From JAHELQ01 sp964491915 (GTDB taxonomy: Bacteria; Acidobacteriota; Aminicenantia; UBA2199), in the NCBI GenBank assembly GCA_964491915.1, contig CAZBHS010000004.1, forward strand, positions 62,001 through 126,000: 64,000 nt of DNA. The letters are read 5' to 3'. Each line of letters begins with the position of its first letter. Positions within the stretch are counted from its first letter, which is position 1. A program made the translations under genes and the position numbers. Shown here one piece after another: positions 45,401-53,622 of this stretch. Under the pieces are notes generated by a model. The model did no database searches. It worked only from the letters and a program-made list of their open reading frames with translations, and was not told where the DNA came from.

Positions 45401-45694
45401 CAAGGCGTATATCTCGTTGGCGCTGATCCTTTGTGGATGGTGGGGGTGTGGTTTTTGAACCGTGAATTTCAGCCCGTCGTAGCGGTTGAGTCCGAATTGG
45501 GTTCCGAACATCATAAAGCCTCGACTGTCCTGGAGAATACAATTTATTGTGCTTTGGGAGAGACCGTCCTCGATGGTGAGGCGCTCGAATATCGTCTGAC
45601 TGGTGGTAACTGCGGTTGAATGCGAAGGCATAAGCCATGAAAACATTAGCAGCGAAAAAAGAAGCTTTTTACTTTTTGTTTTTGGTATACTCAT
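42419..45694 (-). CDS. Propeller sensor histidine kinase (HisKA_3 type)
   Basis: 1091 residues: signal peptide, about fourteen Reg_prop blades (30-715, 'LWIGT..GLN.FD' recurring), Y_Y_Y domain (about 750-820), one transmembrane helix, a coiled coil, HisKA_3 with REIHDELGQAMTALKMD, and HATPase (SDNGTGIP, then GIIGMQERVRHLGG). It is the NarL-class kinase paired with the response regulator downstream. The extracellular propeller suggests a polymer or sugar ligand, not proven. A promoter lies at 45735-45763. Confidence 0.92.
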   Translation of the reverse strand: MSIPKTKSKKLLFSLLMFSWLMPSHSTAVTTSQTIFERLTIEDGLSQSTINCILQDSRGFMMFGTQFGLNRYDGLKFTVQKPHPHHPQRISANEIYALLETHDNTLWIGTRNGINKYDRNQDTYTHFIHEAGNPRTLSSNLILSMNKDRNDNIWIGTDLGLNRFDPHSASVTRYLHDPENPNSISDNYIYCVMVDSRQMVWACTDKGLNRIDPRTGKIKKFRHNPRDKTSLSSDIVLTIYEDRAKTIWAGTKEGLNKFAAKTGTFKAYRANPNDPFTITHNTVTSLFEDSNGSFWVGTNDGLNKFDRTHGTFIGFKNDSSEPSSISGNYITSIYEDRSGILWIGTYAGGVNKFLLKKKPFNHISVTHNKTDRNRSNDIWSIREGRERMLWIGTDGAGLFCYDRMKGIFRNFSHQKNKPDSLSHNTVYSIYEDSFGELWIGTEIGLNRLDRQSRSFERFTNRPGDPKTLSNDCVLTILEDRKKQLWFGTWKGLSTYNREKNTFTSYRHDSADRRSISNDTVYSLYEDRDDNLWVGTFKGLNKFNRTSGTFTRYRHRLNDPTSISNDGVSCMYQDRSGNFWIGTDCGLNHFDPVTGAFKHYCEEEGLPNDVIYGILEDKRGFLWISTNNGISKFEPATETFKNYSIKDGLQDFEFNMGAFYKSRSGEMFFGGISGLNAFFPDFIKDNNHIPPIAITGFQLFNQTVEIGNKIGGRIILEKSITETETIHLRYNQNNFTFEFSALDYVYPHANRYAFKMEGFEEEWNDVGNRTFANYINLPPGRYTFRVKGSNNDSIWNHRGASVGIIISPPYWNTYWFKILAFLLSLALALTIYKLKTKQIKKRNLELLTINTQLNQQITVRKKAEGELKNSQSQLRALSNHLESAREEERVRIAREIHDELGQAMTALKMDIAWVKKKTSTPHPQIPLKLEMMLKQTDNVIQTVKRISSDLRPGLLDHLGLAPAIQWQVEKFNKHTEIECQLFLEPDEIFLDDNISTAVFRIFQEALTNIRRHAGATKVRIALILKANMLELSVSDNGTGIPDNRLHAPHSFGIIGMQERVRHLGGSLTIMGEENKGTTLRVMIPTTMENNND

Positions 45695-45734
45695 TTAACT
45701 ATTTTTTTAAAATTATAAAATAAGGTGAATGTAT

Positions 45735-45763
45735 ATAGTATCCTAACACGAAAAAAAATTCAA
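45735..45763 (-). promoter_or_regulatory. Promoter of the two-component genes
   Basis: On the minus strand: TTGAAT (45763-45758), 17-base spacer, TACTAT (45740-45735), about 40 bases upstream of the kinase start. Confidence 0.6.
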
Positions 45764-46019
45764 TCGACTGGGTAGCGAAGGAGGCGTAGCTTTATCACTT
45801 GATTGCCAGGGCAACTGGATGCGGGACCGGATGACCGGTTCGGGGGATGGATCCATTGACGGCGGTCTTGCTCTCTTTTATTTCGGTATTACATCTTTCC
45901 GCTTTTGTGAAATATTGTTCTGAATATGTTACAACTTCATCTCTATTGGGAACTGATCAAGGTGAATGCCGGAGGCTCCTGGCGCCATATGACGCGTATG
46001 TTGACGGTTTCTTTATATA

Positions 46020-46187
46020 TTCTAGTGAATCAGGGGCAAATTCAGATGATTCCGTGACGTATCGTAATGGATTGGAGACACAGTTCGACGAATTTGTAAC
46101 ATAATTCGATGAATCGGAGACGCGTTTTGAAGAATGTAGAATGTATTTACATGAATCTGTTACAAATCCGCTTGATTTCGGGGTGAA
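46020..46187. repeat. Degenerate 21-bp tandem repeat
   Basis: The intergenic stretch 45695-46296 holds about eight imperfect units of 21 bases (some 22) with core 'TTCGAYGAATYNGTNAC'. The clearest are at 46084, 46105, 46126 and 46147. Fainter units reach back to about 45890. A stop codon interrupts the plus-strand frame, and the minus-strand frame is long only because of the periodicity, so it is not counted as a gene. It ends 45 bases before the promoter of the M20 gene. Confidence 0.5.
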
Positions 46188-46231
46188 AGTCAATGGGGTT
46201 GCGAGAATTTTACACATTGCCGCGTCCTCCT

Positions 46232-46260
46232 TTGACAGTGATGAGGGCCGCGTGTTATAG
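46232..46260 (+). promoter_or_regulatory. Promoter of the M20 peptidase gene
   Basis: TTGACA at 46232-46237, 17-base spacer, TTATAG at 46255-46260. Confidence 0.6.
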
Positions 46261-46296
46261 TTGGATTTTAAGGTCGATTGACAGGAGTTGTTTGAA

Positions 46297-47577
46297 ATGA
46301 AGCTTGATTTCGATACTATTTCCTCCGCTGTGGATGAGTTGGCGCCGGAGATGTTCGACTTTATCGCCGGACTGGTGAAAATTCCCAGCTTGCCTGGAAA
46401 CGAGGGGGCCGCGCAGGAGAAGATTGCGGAGAAACTCAAACAATTGGGTTTGGCGGTAGAGATTGTTCCCTGCGATTTTGAAGAATTAAAACGGCACCCG
46501 GCGTTTTGCGACGACGGCTTCCCTTTGGATTCCCGCTACAATGTGGTGGGACGTTGGGCTCCCGCCGGGGCCGGTCCTAAGTCCCGGAAGAACGGGTTGA
46601 TGTTGAACGGTCATGTGGATGTGGTCTCTCCGGGAGATGAATCTTTATGGCGCGATTCTCCCTGGAGTGGAATTATCCGGGACGGTAAATTGTATGGCCG
46701 CGGCTCGTGCGATATGAAGGCGGGGCTGGCGGCCGGAATGTTTGCCATCCAGGCTCTTCAGGCCCTGGGATTTCGTCCTTCCAAAGGTGTGTGCTTGCAA
46801 AGCGTTGTGGGGGAGGAGAGCGGGGGCGTTGGAACGCTGGCCGCCATTATCAAAGGCTTCCGTGCCGAAGGCGTCATCATCATGGAACCGACTGGATTGG
46901 ATATTTGCCCGGTCCAATCGGGGGCGTTGACGTTTCGTATTAAAATTACCGGCAAAGCGGCCCATGGTTGCGTAAAACAATTCGGCGTCAGCGCCGTCGA
47001 AAAATTCGTCCCTATCATGGCGGCGTTGAACGAACTGGATCTCAGGCGCCATAAAGGTTACAGCCATCCTCTTTTTCCTGATCCCTCCAGTGTCGCCCCC
47101 CTTAGTATCGGGACAGTGCGTGCCGGAGACTGGCCTTCCACTGTTCCGGATGAATTGGCGGCCGAAGGGCGGTTCGGAATATTTCCCGGAGAATCGATCA
47201 CTCGAGCCAGAGAGGCGTTTGTCGAAGCGGTGATGGCGGCGGCGAAAAAAGATTCATGGTTGAAGGATCATTCTCCGGTTATCGAGTGGTTCGAAGGGCA
47301 ATTCGAGTCGGGGGAAACCGCGTTGGAAGAGCCGTTGCTATTGGGGCTTCAGAAAGTTCATCGAGAGGTCACCGGCAACGACGCGGTTCTCAGGGGTGTC
47401 ACGTATGGTTCGGATCTGCGGTTGTTCACCAACCACGCCTCGATGCCGGCGGCGCTGTATGGACCCGGATCTATCATGGATGCCCACACAGCGAATGAAC
47501 ATATTGATCTCGAAGAGGTGGTGTTATGCGCCAAAGTCCTGGCGGGGGTTATCGCTGAGTGTTGCGGAAGTTGGTAG
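46297..47577 (+). CDS. M20-family metallopeptidase / deacylase (ArgE/DapE-like)
   Basis: 426 residues from the ATG at 46297 (AGGAG 9 bases upstream; a TTG at 46288 is too close to it). Zinc and catalytic signatures are present: NGHVDVVSPGD (His, Asp), GRGSCDMKAGLA (Asp), VVGEESGGVG (catalytic Glu pair), IIMEPTG, and a C-terminal His in DAHTANEHIDLEE. Family members hydrolyse N-acyl amino acids or dipeptides, including acetylornithine and succinyl-diaminopimelate; the exact substrate cannot be fixed. No arginine or lysine pathway genes are nearby. Confidence 0.88.
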   Translation: MKLDFDTISSAVDELAPEMFDFIAGLVKIPSLPGNEGAAQEKIAEKLKQLGLAVEIVPCDFEELKRHPAFCDDGFPLDSRYNVVGRWAPAGAGPKSRKNGLMLNGHVDVVSPGDESLWRDSPWSGIIRDGKLYGRGSCDMKAGLAAGMFAIQALQALGFRPSKGVCLQSVVGEESGGVGTLAAIIKGFRAEGVIIMEPTGLDICPVQSGALTFRIKITGKAAHGCVKQFGVSAVEKFVPIMAALNELDLRRHKGYSHPLFPDPSSVAPLSIGTVRAGDWPSTVPDELAAEGRFGIFPGESITRAREAFVEAVMAAAKKDSWLKDHSPVIEWFEGQFESGETALEEPLLLGLQKVHREVTGNDAVLRGVTYGSDLRLFTNHASMPAALYGPGSIMDAHTANEHIDLEEVVLCAKVLAGVIAECCGSW

Positions 47578-47596
47578 GAGAGTCAAACGATAAAAA

Positions 47597-47624
47597 AAAG
47601 CGGCCGGTTAAGGCCGCTTTTAAT
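47597..47624 (+). terminator. Terminator between convergent genes
   Basis: Perfect 9-bp stem (47597-47605 with 47612-47620), six-base loop, flanked by an A tract and a T tract, so it can serve both strands. Confidence 0.8.
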
Positions 47625-47653
47625 GCTTGAATAATTCTTGTCTTTACTTTAAT

Positions 47654-47681
47654 CGGAACTCGGAACTCGGAACTCGGAACT
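47654..47681. repeat. Four tandem copies of CGGAACT
   Basis: Four exact 7-base units directly after the stop codon of the phosphatase gene on the minus strand. Likely a slippage product. Confidence 0.9.
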
Positions 47682-49226
47682 CTAGGTGCCGGAGATTTCT
47701 ACGTCGTCTACATAGGTGAATTCTTTGTTGTCCACTCCGTCGTTCGAGAAACGGATCTTGAATAACGCGTTATTGGCGGCGCCGGACGGAAGAGTGAAAT
47801 CTTTGTAGACCCACGCGGTATCCTGCGTTCTCTCCAACTCGTTCCAGTTTGTGCCGTCATACCACTCGACTACTAGATATTCGCCGGAATCCAATCCCAC
47901 TGTCTTACGGGCGTATTTTACATGGATATCGGTGACGCCGATGGTGTGGGCGCTTTTGGTGATGGAAGCCGCTCTGCCGAGTTCAGCCGAATAATTGCCG
48001 TTATAGGATGTTGTGCTGACGGCGTTGGCTTTGCTGACGACGGCCCAACCGCCGGTAGTTAGATCTCCACTCTCAAAACCATCGGTAAATGGTAATGGAG
48101 AGTTAACCGAATTGTCCAGGGAGAAGTTATCGATGACATTACCGTTCCGGTCGCGGACAACACAGGTGAGCAGACCGTTGGCGATATCGATCTCACAATG
48201 ATGATGCGCCATGGTGGCGGTGACCAAATTGTCGGCGGACGAACTGGGGGAATACAGGGGCGCTCCGCCGCCTCCGGTGGTGAGGTGCTGGATGCCGTCT
48301 ACATCGCAACGGGCATAATAGTGATTGTGTCCGGCGAATACGATATCGACACCGTACTGGAGGCACAAGGGATGAATGTAATTCTGCACGTCGGCGAGAT
48401 TGGAGTGACCGCCGGCGGACCAGCCGGGTTCATGGAGAACGATGAATTTCCAATCTTTGGCGCTGTTGGAAAGATCGTTTTCCAACCAGTTGTACTGGGT
48501 GGAACCGGGGCTGTAGCTTACGTACTGGTCGAGAATCACGACGTGAATTGGGCCATAGTCATAGGAGAAATAACGGTCGTTGACGAATGGATAGGGGAAA
48601 TACTTGGTGTACAGGGCGCCGGTGTTCTCGTGGTTACCCATGCAACCCTGGATGGGGATGTCGGCCTGGAACTGGGTGGTGTTGGTGTACGATCTGTTGA
48701 AAAATTGGGTCGTCCAATCGGATTCGGTATCTCCATAGTTCACCCAATCGCCGACATGCAATGCCATGGTTTGGTAACCGGAGTCATTGGTATAGGTGGT
48801 GATCATACGGGAACACACAGCGTCCTGGTCCGCCGGATATGAACGGGTGTCTCCATAGGCCAGAAATTTAAGATTTGTGGCGGTATCTGCCGGAGCTGCG
48901 TAAAAGGTACCGGTATAATAGGCGCCGGAAACATTTACCCGATAAAAATATTTGGCGCCGGGGGTAAGATTGGGGATCGTGAATTTGTGCTGATGGTCTG
49001 TTCCATATTCGGCTGTCATTGTAGAACCGTTTGAGTAAGAGGTGTCTGTACCCCAGTCGAGGGAGCAAGACGACGTGGCGTCCAACTGCCATAGAATGGT
49101 CATCTGTGTGTTGGTTCCTGGATAAAGCATATAAGGACCTTTTAAAATTTGCAATGCGTGGAGAGAATTCCCACCACATAAAAAAAAGCTCAAAACAATC
49201 ACTGAAATAAGTGCTAGGCGCTTCAT
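47682..49226 (-). CDS. Secreted purple-acid-phosphatase-like metallophosphoesterase
   Basis: 514 residues: signal peptide; fibronectin-like N-terminal domain (about 25-110); metallophosphoesterase domain with all metal motifs present (YGDTRS, HVGDWVNYGD, GCMGNHENTG, VLHEPGWS, FAGHNHYYAR); and a C-terminal jelly-roll-like domain (about 380-514). It should remove phosphate from extracellular substrates. Its motifs are intact, in contrast to the Mre11-like protein at 22284-23432. An AAAGGAGG ribosome binding site precedes the ATG. Confidence 0.9.
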   Translation of the reverse strand: MKRLALISVIVLSFFLCGGNSLHALQILKGPYMLYPGTNTQMTILWQLDATSSCSLDWGTDTSYSNGSTMTAEYGTDHQHKFTIPNLTPGAKYFYRVNVSGAYYTGTFYAAPADTATNLKFLAYGDTRSYPADQDAVCSRMITTYTNDSGYQTMALHVGDWVNYGDTESDWTTQFFNRSYTNTTQFQADIPIQGCMGNHENTGALYTKYFPYPFVNDRYFSYDYGPIHVVILDQYVSYSPGSTQYNWLENDLSNSAKDWKFIVLHEPGWSAGGHSNLADVQNYIHPLCLQYGVDIVFAGHNHYYARCDVDGIQHLTTGGGGAPLYSPSSSADNLVTATMAHHHCEIDIANGLLTCVVRDRNGNVIDNFSLDNSVNSPLPFTDGFESGDLTTGGWAVVSKANAVSTTSYNGNYSAELGRAASITKSAHTIGVTDIHVKYARKTVGLDSGEYLVVEWYDGTNWNELERTQDTAWVYKDFTLPSGAANNALFKIRFSNDGVDNKEFTYVDDVEISGT

Positions 49227-49284
49227 ACATCCTCCTTTATTAAGTTTGTCAAATCAAAAACAGAGAGAGATCCGTTGCCGGCGC

Positions 49285-49479
49285 TCAGGTGATCTGTTCG
49301 TATTTGACAGGTTTCTTTTTCTTTACTTTTATGTAATAGTGATGATCCAGCGTGGGACTGGATTTGCAGAAACGGTCGCCCGATTCCGGCGGGAGATTTG
49401 TAAGTAAATAGGGGTAAAAGAAGATTTTGTCTTTTTTCTTGGCGGCCTTTGGCCCGGGGTAGGATGTTAGGTTTGTCAT
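49285..49479 (-). CDS. Possible small basic protein, unrecognised
   Basis: 64 residues, Lys- and Tyr-rich, no family recognised. A good promoter (TTGAAA, 17 bases, TATATT) ends only about 10 bases before the ATG, so the mRNA would be almost leaderless; no ribosome binding site is visible. It could equally be a remnant near the MFS gene fragment. Confidence 0.3.
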   Translation of the reverse strand: MTNLTSYPGPKAAKKKDKIFFYPYLLTNLPPESGDRFCKSSPTLDHHYYIKVKKKKPVKYEQIT

Positions 49480-49489
49480 ATCGTTTTCA

Positions 49490-49518
49490 AATATATCAGA
49501 TTAACTTTTTATTTTCAA
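49490..49518 (-). promoter_or_regulatory. Promoter upstream of the small basic frame
   Basis: On the minus strand: TTGAAA (49518-49513), 17-base spacer, TATATT (49495-49490). Confidence 0.5.
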
Positions 49519-49679
49519 TGGGGAAAGTGAAATTTGCCACTTTTTAAAGAATTACTTTTGTTTCTTCTATTGGCGCCGCTGCGGTTGATCAATTCCACCA
49601 GAGACAACATCCACGCCTCGCGCGGCAATCCCGAGTAGGCTTCGCGGTAGATGCGAATGATTGTTCTCAACAAATTCAT
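49515..49679 (-). pseudogene. N-terminal fragment of an MFS transporter
   Basis: The first 40 residues (MNLLRTIIRIYREAYSGLPR, EAWMLSLVELINRSG) match the N-terminus of MFS transporters whose next residues are normally a TMVLPFL-type helix. Here the match ends at INRSG and unrelated, Lys/Ser-rich sequence follows to a stop. The remaining 350 or so residues of a transporter are absent. It is a truncated remnant lying between two intact genes. Confidence 0.6.
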
Positions 49680-49708
49680 GCTGCGAATTTTTTCAAAATA
49701 TTGTACAA

Positions 49709-49737
49709 TTGTCAACTGGGCCCAATCTAATTTATTT
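49709..49737 (+). promoter_or_regulatory. Candidate promoter of the S41 protease gene
   Basis: TTGTCA at 49709-49714, 17-base spacer, TTATTT at 49732-49737; GAGGAGG follows before the ATG. Confidence 0.4.
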
Positions 49738-49757
49738 TAAGCCTTTGAGGAGGATCT

Positions 49758-52700
49758 ATGTCGGCAAGAGTTAAACTTTTTCTAATGTTCTGCGCGGTAG
49801 CGGTATTATTCCTTCCGGTTTCAGCGGATCAGGAATTGTATTTCTCCACCTTCCCATGCATCAGTCCCGATGGCGGCGCCATTGTGTTTGTTTATGAGGG
49901 CGATCTTTGGAAGGTGAGCGTACATGGAGGCGTGGCGTCACGAATGACTGGGATGGAGGGAACGGAAGTATTTCCCCGTTTTTCACCGGATGGTAAATGG
50001 TTGGCGTTCTCCGCGAGCCAGGACGGTAACCTGAATGTCTATATAATGCCGGTCAATGGCGGAGACATTCGTCAATTAACCTTTCATAGCAGCGTTGATA
50101 TCGTCGATTCCTGGTCTTGGGACTCAAGCGCTGTCTATTTCAATTCCAACCGTTTCAACAATTTTACCCAGTTCAGTGTCGGAATTCAGGGGGGGACGCC
50201 GGTGCGGATGTTCGAGCACTATTTCAACACTATCCATGGCCTGGTTACACATCCGCAGACCGGCGAATATTATTTTACAGACACGTTCGAAAGCCACTTC
50301 GCCTACAACCGTAAACGGTACAAGGGAGCCTACAATCCTGATATTAAATCATTCAATCCCAAAACCGGAACCTTTTCCATCTTGACCGATTACCCGGGCA
50401 AAGATTTTTGGCCCGTCATCGACCGGAAGGGGAATCTTTATTTTGTCTCCGACGAACTCAACGGGCAATACAACCTGTATACGTTCAATGAGGGTGAGAA
50501 AACGAACCTCACTTCGTTCGACACGTCCATCAAGTACCCCCAGGTCAGCGCCGACGGCGCTCTCATTGTATTTGAAAAGGATTATCAAATCTACACCTAT
50601 GATGTGGCAAACAAAACATCCAGCAAGGTGCCCATTCGCCTGGCCGGCAACTATCGGCTGGACGAGATGCAGGAATTTAATGTCAAGGGGAAAATCTCCC
50701 AGTTCTCGGTGTCGCCCGACGGCAAAAAACTGGCGTTTGTCTCCCGCGGCGAATTGTTTGTAGCTGATATCAAAGGTAAATTCCCCCGCAAACTCGAAAC
50801 CTCTTCGACGGGCAGGGTAATGGAGACTGCATGGCTCAAGGACAGCCGCACCCTTTTGTTCAATCAAACGGTTGGCGGTTGGCTCAACATCTTCAAGATC
50901 GCCGCGGATGGAAGTGGAACTGAAGAGCAATTGACATCGGGACCTTCCAATCATCGGCAGATCTCCCTTGACGCGGAGCGTTCCCGCGCTCTATACATAA
51001 GCGGACGGAATGACCTCAGGATGATGGATCTCAATAATTTCAAAGCCGCTACGGTTTTATCCGATGAATTGTGGGGGCTTCACAATAGCCGGGCTCATTT
51101 CTCCCCCGATGGCCAATTCATCCTCTACACCGCATTTCGTAATTTTGAACAAGATGTTTTCCTGTATGATTTGACCAAAAAAGAGGCTCGCAATCTGACC
51201 GCCTCCGGGGTGACGGAATCATCTCCTGTTTGGTCTCCGGATGGGAAATATATATTTTGGGCCTCTGATCCGTTCGCGCCCAACTATCCTAGAGGTTCGG
51301 CTAATTCCAGAATTTTTTCCGTGCCGTTGCAACGGTACGACGCGCCATTCAAATCCGATTCCTTTGCCGAGCTTTTCGAGGAAAAGAAAGCCGATGCCGA
51401 TAAACTCGGCGCGAAACTCACTGTGTCCATCGATTTTGACGGTATTTTGAAGCGGGCTGAAAGAATTTCTCCTAATGCCGGTCGGCAAGCAATGCCTTTT
51501 GTAACATTTGATAATAAAAAAGAGGAATACGTTGTTTATTACATCTCCAACCACGACGGTAATCCGCACAATATATGGGCCACCACTATCAAGCCCTTCG
51601 ATCCTCCAAAAACCGTAAAAATCAAAGGCGCCGCTACCCGCGATTTGATGATTCAGCAAATCAACGGCAAAACCTATGCCCTGGTGAAGGGGGGCATTGT
51701 GGAATTGAGCCCCGTCGCCGGAAAAATCACTAAAATCGATGTTCAACACACGTTTACCCGCAACCTCGAAGTGGAATTTCAACAAATGTTCGACGAGGTG
51801 TGGGCCAATGTGCAGGAAAACTACTACGATGAAACCTTCCATGGCGTTGATTGGGAGAAGATGAAGCTACGCTACCGGAAGTTTTTGCCGCATGTCGTTA
51901 ACCGGGGCAATCTGCGAATGATCATTGGCGATATGCTTGGAGAATTGAATTCATCCCATTTGGGCTTCCGCAGCCAGGGGGCGGAGGAGAAAACATTTTA
52001 CAAATTTAAAACCATGGCTGCGGGGATTCTTTTCGAAGAGGACTCTCCTTACACCGTAAAGGCCATTGTCAAAAATTCCGCCGCCCATAAGTATGGGATC
52101 TCGATAAAACCCGGCGATGTGTTGGCGGAGGTCAATGGACAACCGGTGGATCCGTCGGCGAACCGGGAGATGTACTTCGCGGCCCCGTCAACCGACGACG
52201 AGATCATCCTCAAATTCAAACGGGGGACAGGCATGCTAATTCCCGTTAAAATCCACCCCCACAAAAACTTTACCGATTTGCGTACTAAATTATACGATGA
52301 ATGGATCGAGACAAACCGCCAGCGAGTGCACCAATTGAGCGACAACAAGATCGGTTACGTGCATATGAAAAACATGGGCGACTCTGAATTGGAGCGTTTC
52401 TTGAAGGAAATGGTCACCGAAGGACTCGACAAAAAGGGATTGATTCTCGATTTGAGGTACAATACCGGCGGCAATGTCCATGACGCGGTTCTCAACTTTC
52501 TCAGCCAGAAACCCTACACCCTCTGGAAGTATCGCGGCGGTCGTTTCGCCCCCCAACCCAATTTCGCCCCGTCCCAGCACCCCATTGTTCTATTGGTTAA
52601 CGAGCAAACCCTCAGCGACGGTGAAATGACAGCCGCGGGATTCAAGGCTCTGAAGTTGGGGACAATCATCGGCACCGAGACTTATCGTTGGGTGATCTTC

Positions 52701-52895
52701 ACCTCCGGCAAAACGTTGGTGGACGGTTCATATTACCGCCTCCCGTCCTGGGGTTGTTTTACCCTCGACAAAGAAGACATCGAGCGCAAGGGCGTTTCTC
52801 CCGACATTTTCATCAAAAACACCTTCAAAGACCGGCTGGAGGGGAAGGATCCCCAGTTGGAAAAGGCTGTGGCGCACATTCTCGAAACTTTTTAA
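49758..52895 (+). CDS. Tricorn-type S41 protease
   Basis: 1045 residues: signal peptide; WD40-like PD40 propeller repeats (about 30-520, 'SPDGKWLAFSA', 'SPDGKYIFWASD'); tricorn C1 helical region (about 660-740); PDZ domain (about 760-835); and the S41 core with a catalytic Ser near residue 953 (NEQTLSDGEM). The layout is that of bacterial tricorn homologues with an added export signal, so it probably degrades peptides in the periplasm. A strong ribosome binding site (GAGGAGG) marks the ATG. Confidence 0.92.
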   Translation: MSARVKLFLMFCAVAVLFLPVSADQELYFSTFPCISPDGGAIVFVYEGDLWKVSVHGGVASRMTGMEGTEVFPRFSPDGKWLAFSASQDGNLNVYIMPVNGGDIRQLTFHSSVDIVDSWSWDSSAVYFNSNRFNNFTQFSVGIQGGTPVRMFEHYFNTIHGLVTHPQTGEYYFTDTFESHFAYNRKRYKGAYNPDIKSFNPKTGTFSILTDYPGKDFWPVIDRKGNLYFVSDELNGQYNLYTFNEGEKTNLTSFDTSIKYPQVSADGALIVFEKDYQIYTYDVANKTSSKVPIRLAGNYRLDEMQEFNVKGKISQFSVSPDGKKLAFVSRGELFVADIKGKFPRKLETSSTGRVMETAWLKDSRTLLFNQTVGGWLNIFKIAADGSGTEEQLTSGPSNHRQISLDAERSRALYISGRNDLRMMDLNNFKAATVLSDELWGLHNSRAHFSPDGQFILYTAFRNFEQDVFLYDLTKKEARNLTASGVTESSPVWSPDGKYIFWASDPFAPNYPRGSANSRIFSVPLQRYDAPFKSDSFAELFEEKKADADKLGAKLTVSIDFDGILKRAERISPNAGRQAMPFVTFDNKKEEYVVYYISNHDGNPHNIWATTIKPFDPPKTVKIKGAATRDLMIQQINGKTYALVKGGIVELSPVAGKITKIDVQHTFTRNLEVEFQQMFDEVWANVQENYYDETFHGVDWEKMKLRYRKFLPHVVNRGNLRMIIGDMLGELNSSHLGFRSQGAEEKTFYKFKTMAAGILFEEDSPYTVKAIVKNSAAHKYGISIKPGDVLAEVNGQPVDPSANREMYFAAPSTDDEIILKFKRGTGMLIPVKIHPHKNFTDLRTKLYDEWIETNRQRVHQLSDNKIGYVHMKNMGDSELERFLKEMVTEGLDKKGLILDLRYNTGGNVHDAVLNFLSQKPYTLWKYRGGRFAPQPNFAPSQHPIVLLVNEQTLSDGEMTAAGFKALKLGTIIGTETYRWVIFTSGKTLVDGSYYRLPSWGCFTLDKEDIERKGVSPDIFIKNTFKDRLEGKDPQLEKAVAHILETF

Positions 52896-52904
52896 AAGCG
52901 ACAG

Positions 52905-52938
52905 GGACCAACACGGACTTTCACGGACCAACACGGAC
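52905..52938. repeat. Direct repeat GGACCAACACGGAC
   Basis: Two exact 14-base copies with 20-base period (52905-52918, 52925-52938) directly after the S41 gene. No other structure seen in this 112-base gap. Confidence 0.85.
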
Positions 52939-53007
52939 GTTCTGCTAGCGGGCCTCTAGAGTGATGGGGGGTGCCGGAAAATGCCGGAGGAATGGTAAAA
53001 GCCAAAA

Positions 53008-53622
53008 TTAGAGAATTGGGAGCCGAGGTAGATATTGCTTGAGTTTTTCCAGGGCCTGGGAGCGATGGGAAATCGAGTTTTTCTCGGCGCTGGTCAATTG
53101 GCCGAAGGTTTTTTCGAGGGGCGGGTAATAGAAGACCGGATCGTAGCCGAAGCCGTGCTCGCCAAGCCGCTGGCCGATGATTTCTCCCTTCACCTCTCCG
53201 ACGAAGGATTTCAGGAGTTTGCCGTCCAGGGACAGGGATACGGCGGTAACGAATTTCGCCTGCCGGTCGGCCTGGTTCTCGAGGTTGAGGAGCAATTTGT
53301 CGATGTTTTTCTCGTCTGTGGCATCCGGCCCCGAATAGCGGGCGGAGTAGATGCCCGGCTCGCCGTTCAAGGCGTTGACGCTGAGGCCTGAATCTTCGGC
53401 CACTGTATAGATGTTATGACTCAATTTACTGTAAAAAACCGATTTTTCCGCAGCGTTTTCCAGGAAAGTTTGTCCGTTTTCCGGAGCGGTGACTGTGATA
53501 TCGAGGTCCCGGAGGGAGATGAGGGTGATTTTGATTCCGGTGTCGTTTTCCCCGAGGATCCGTTCGATTTCACGGATTTTCCCTTTGTTGAAGGTGGCGA
53601 TCAGCAGTTTGAGTTGGCGCAT
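53008..53622 (-). CDS. rdgB: XTP/dITP diphosphatase (HAM1/RdgB family)
   Basis: 204 residues, full length. Signatures: LLIATFNKGKIREI (substrate-binding Asn and Lys), VAEDSGLSVNALNGEPGIYSARYSG, GFGYDPVFYYP and SHRSQAL. It removes deaminated purine nucleoside triphosphates. Its ATG overlaps the mgtC-like gene's stop codon by one base on the same strand, so the two share a transcript. Confidence 0.95.
   Translation of the reverse strand: MRQLKLLIATFNKGKIREIERILGENDTGIKITLISLRDLDITVTAPENGQTFLENAAEKSVFYSKLSHNIYTVAEDSGLSVNALNGEPGIYSARYSGPDATDEKNIDKLLLNLENQADRQAKFVTAVSLSLDGKLLKSFVGEVKGEIIGQRLGEHGFGYDPVFYYPPLEKTFGQLTSAEKNSISHRSQALEKLKQYLPRLPIL

Noticed and set aside
45957..46439. 160-codon minus-strand frame over the 21-bp repeat
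   Set aside because: Its length follows from the repeat period, and it overlaps the M20 gene start; no signals support translation.
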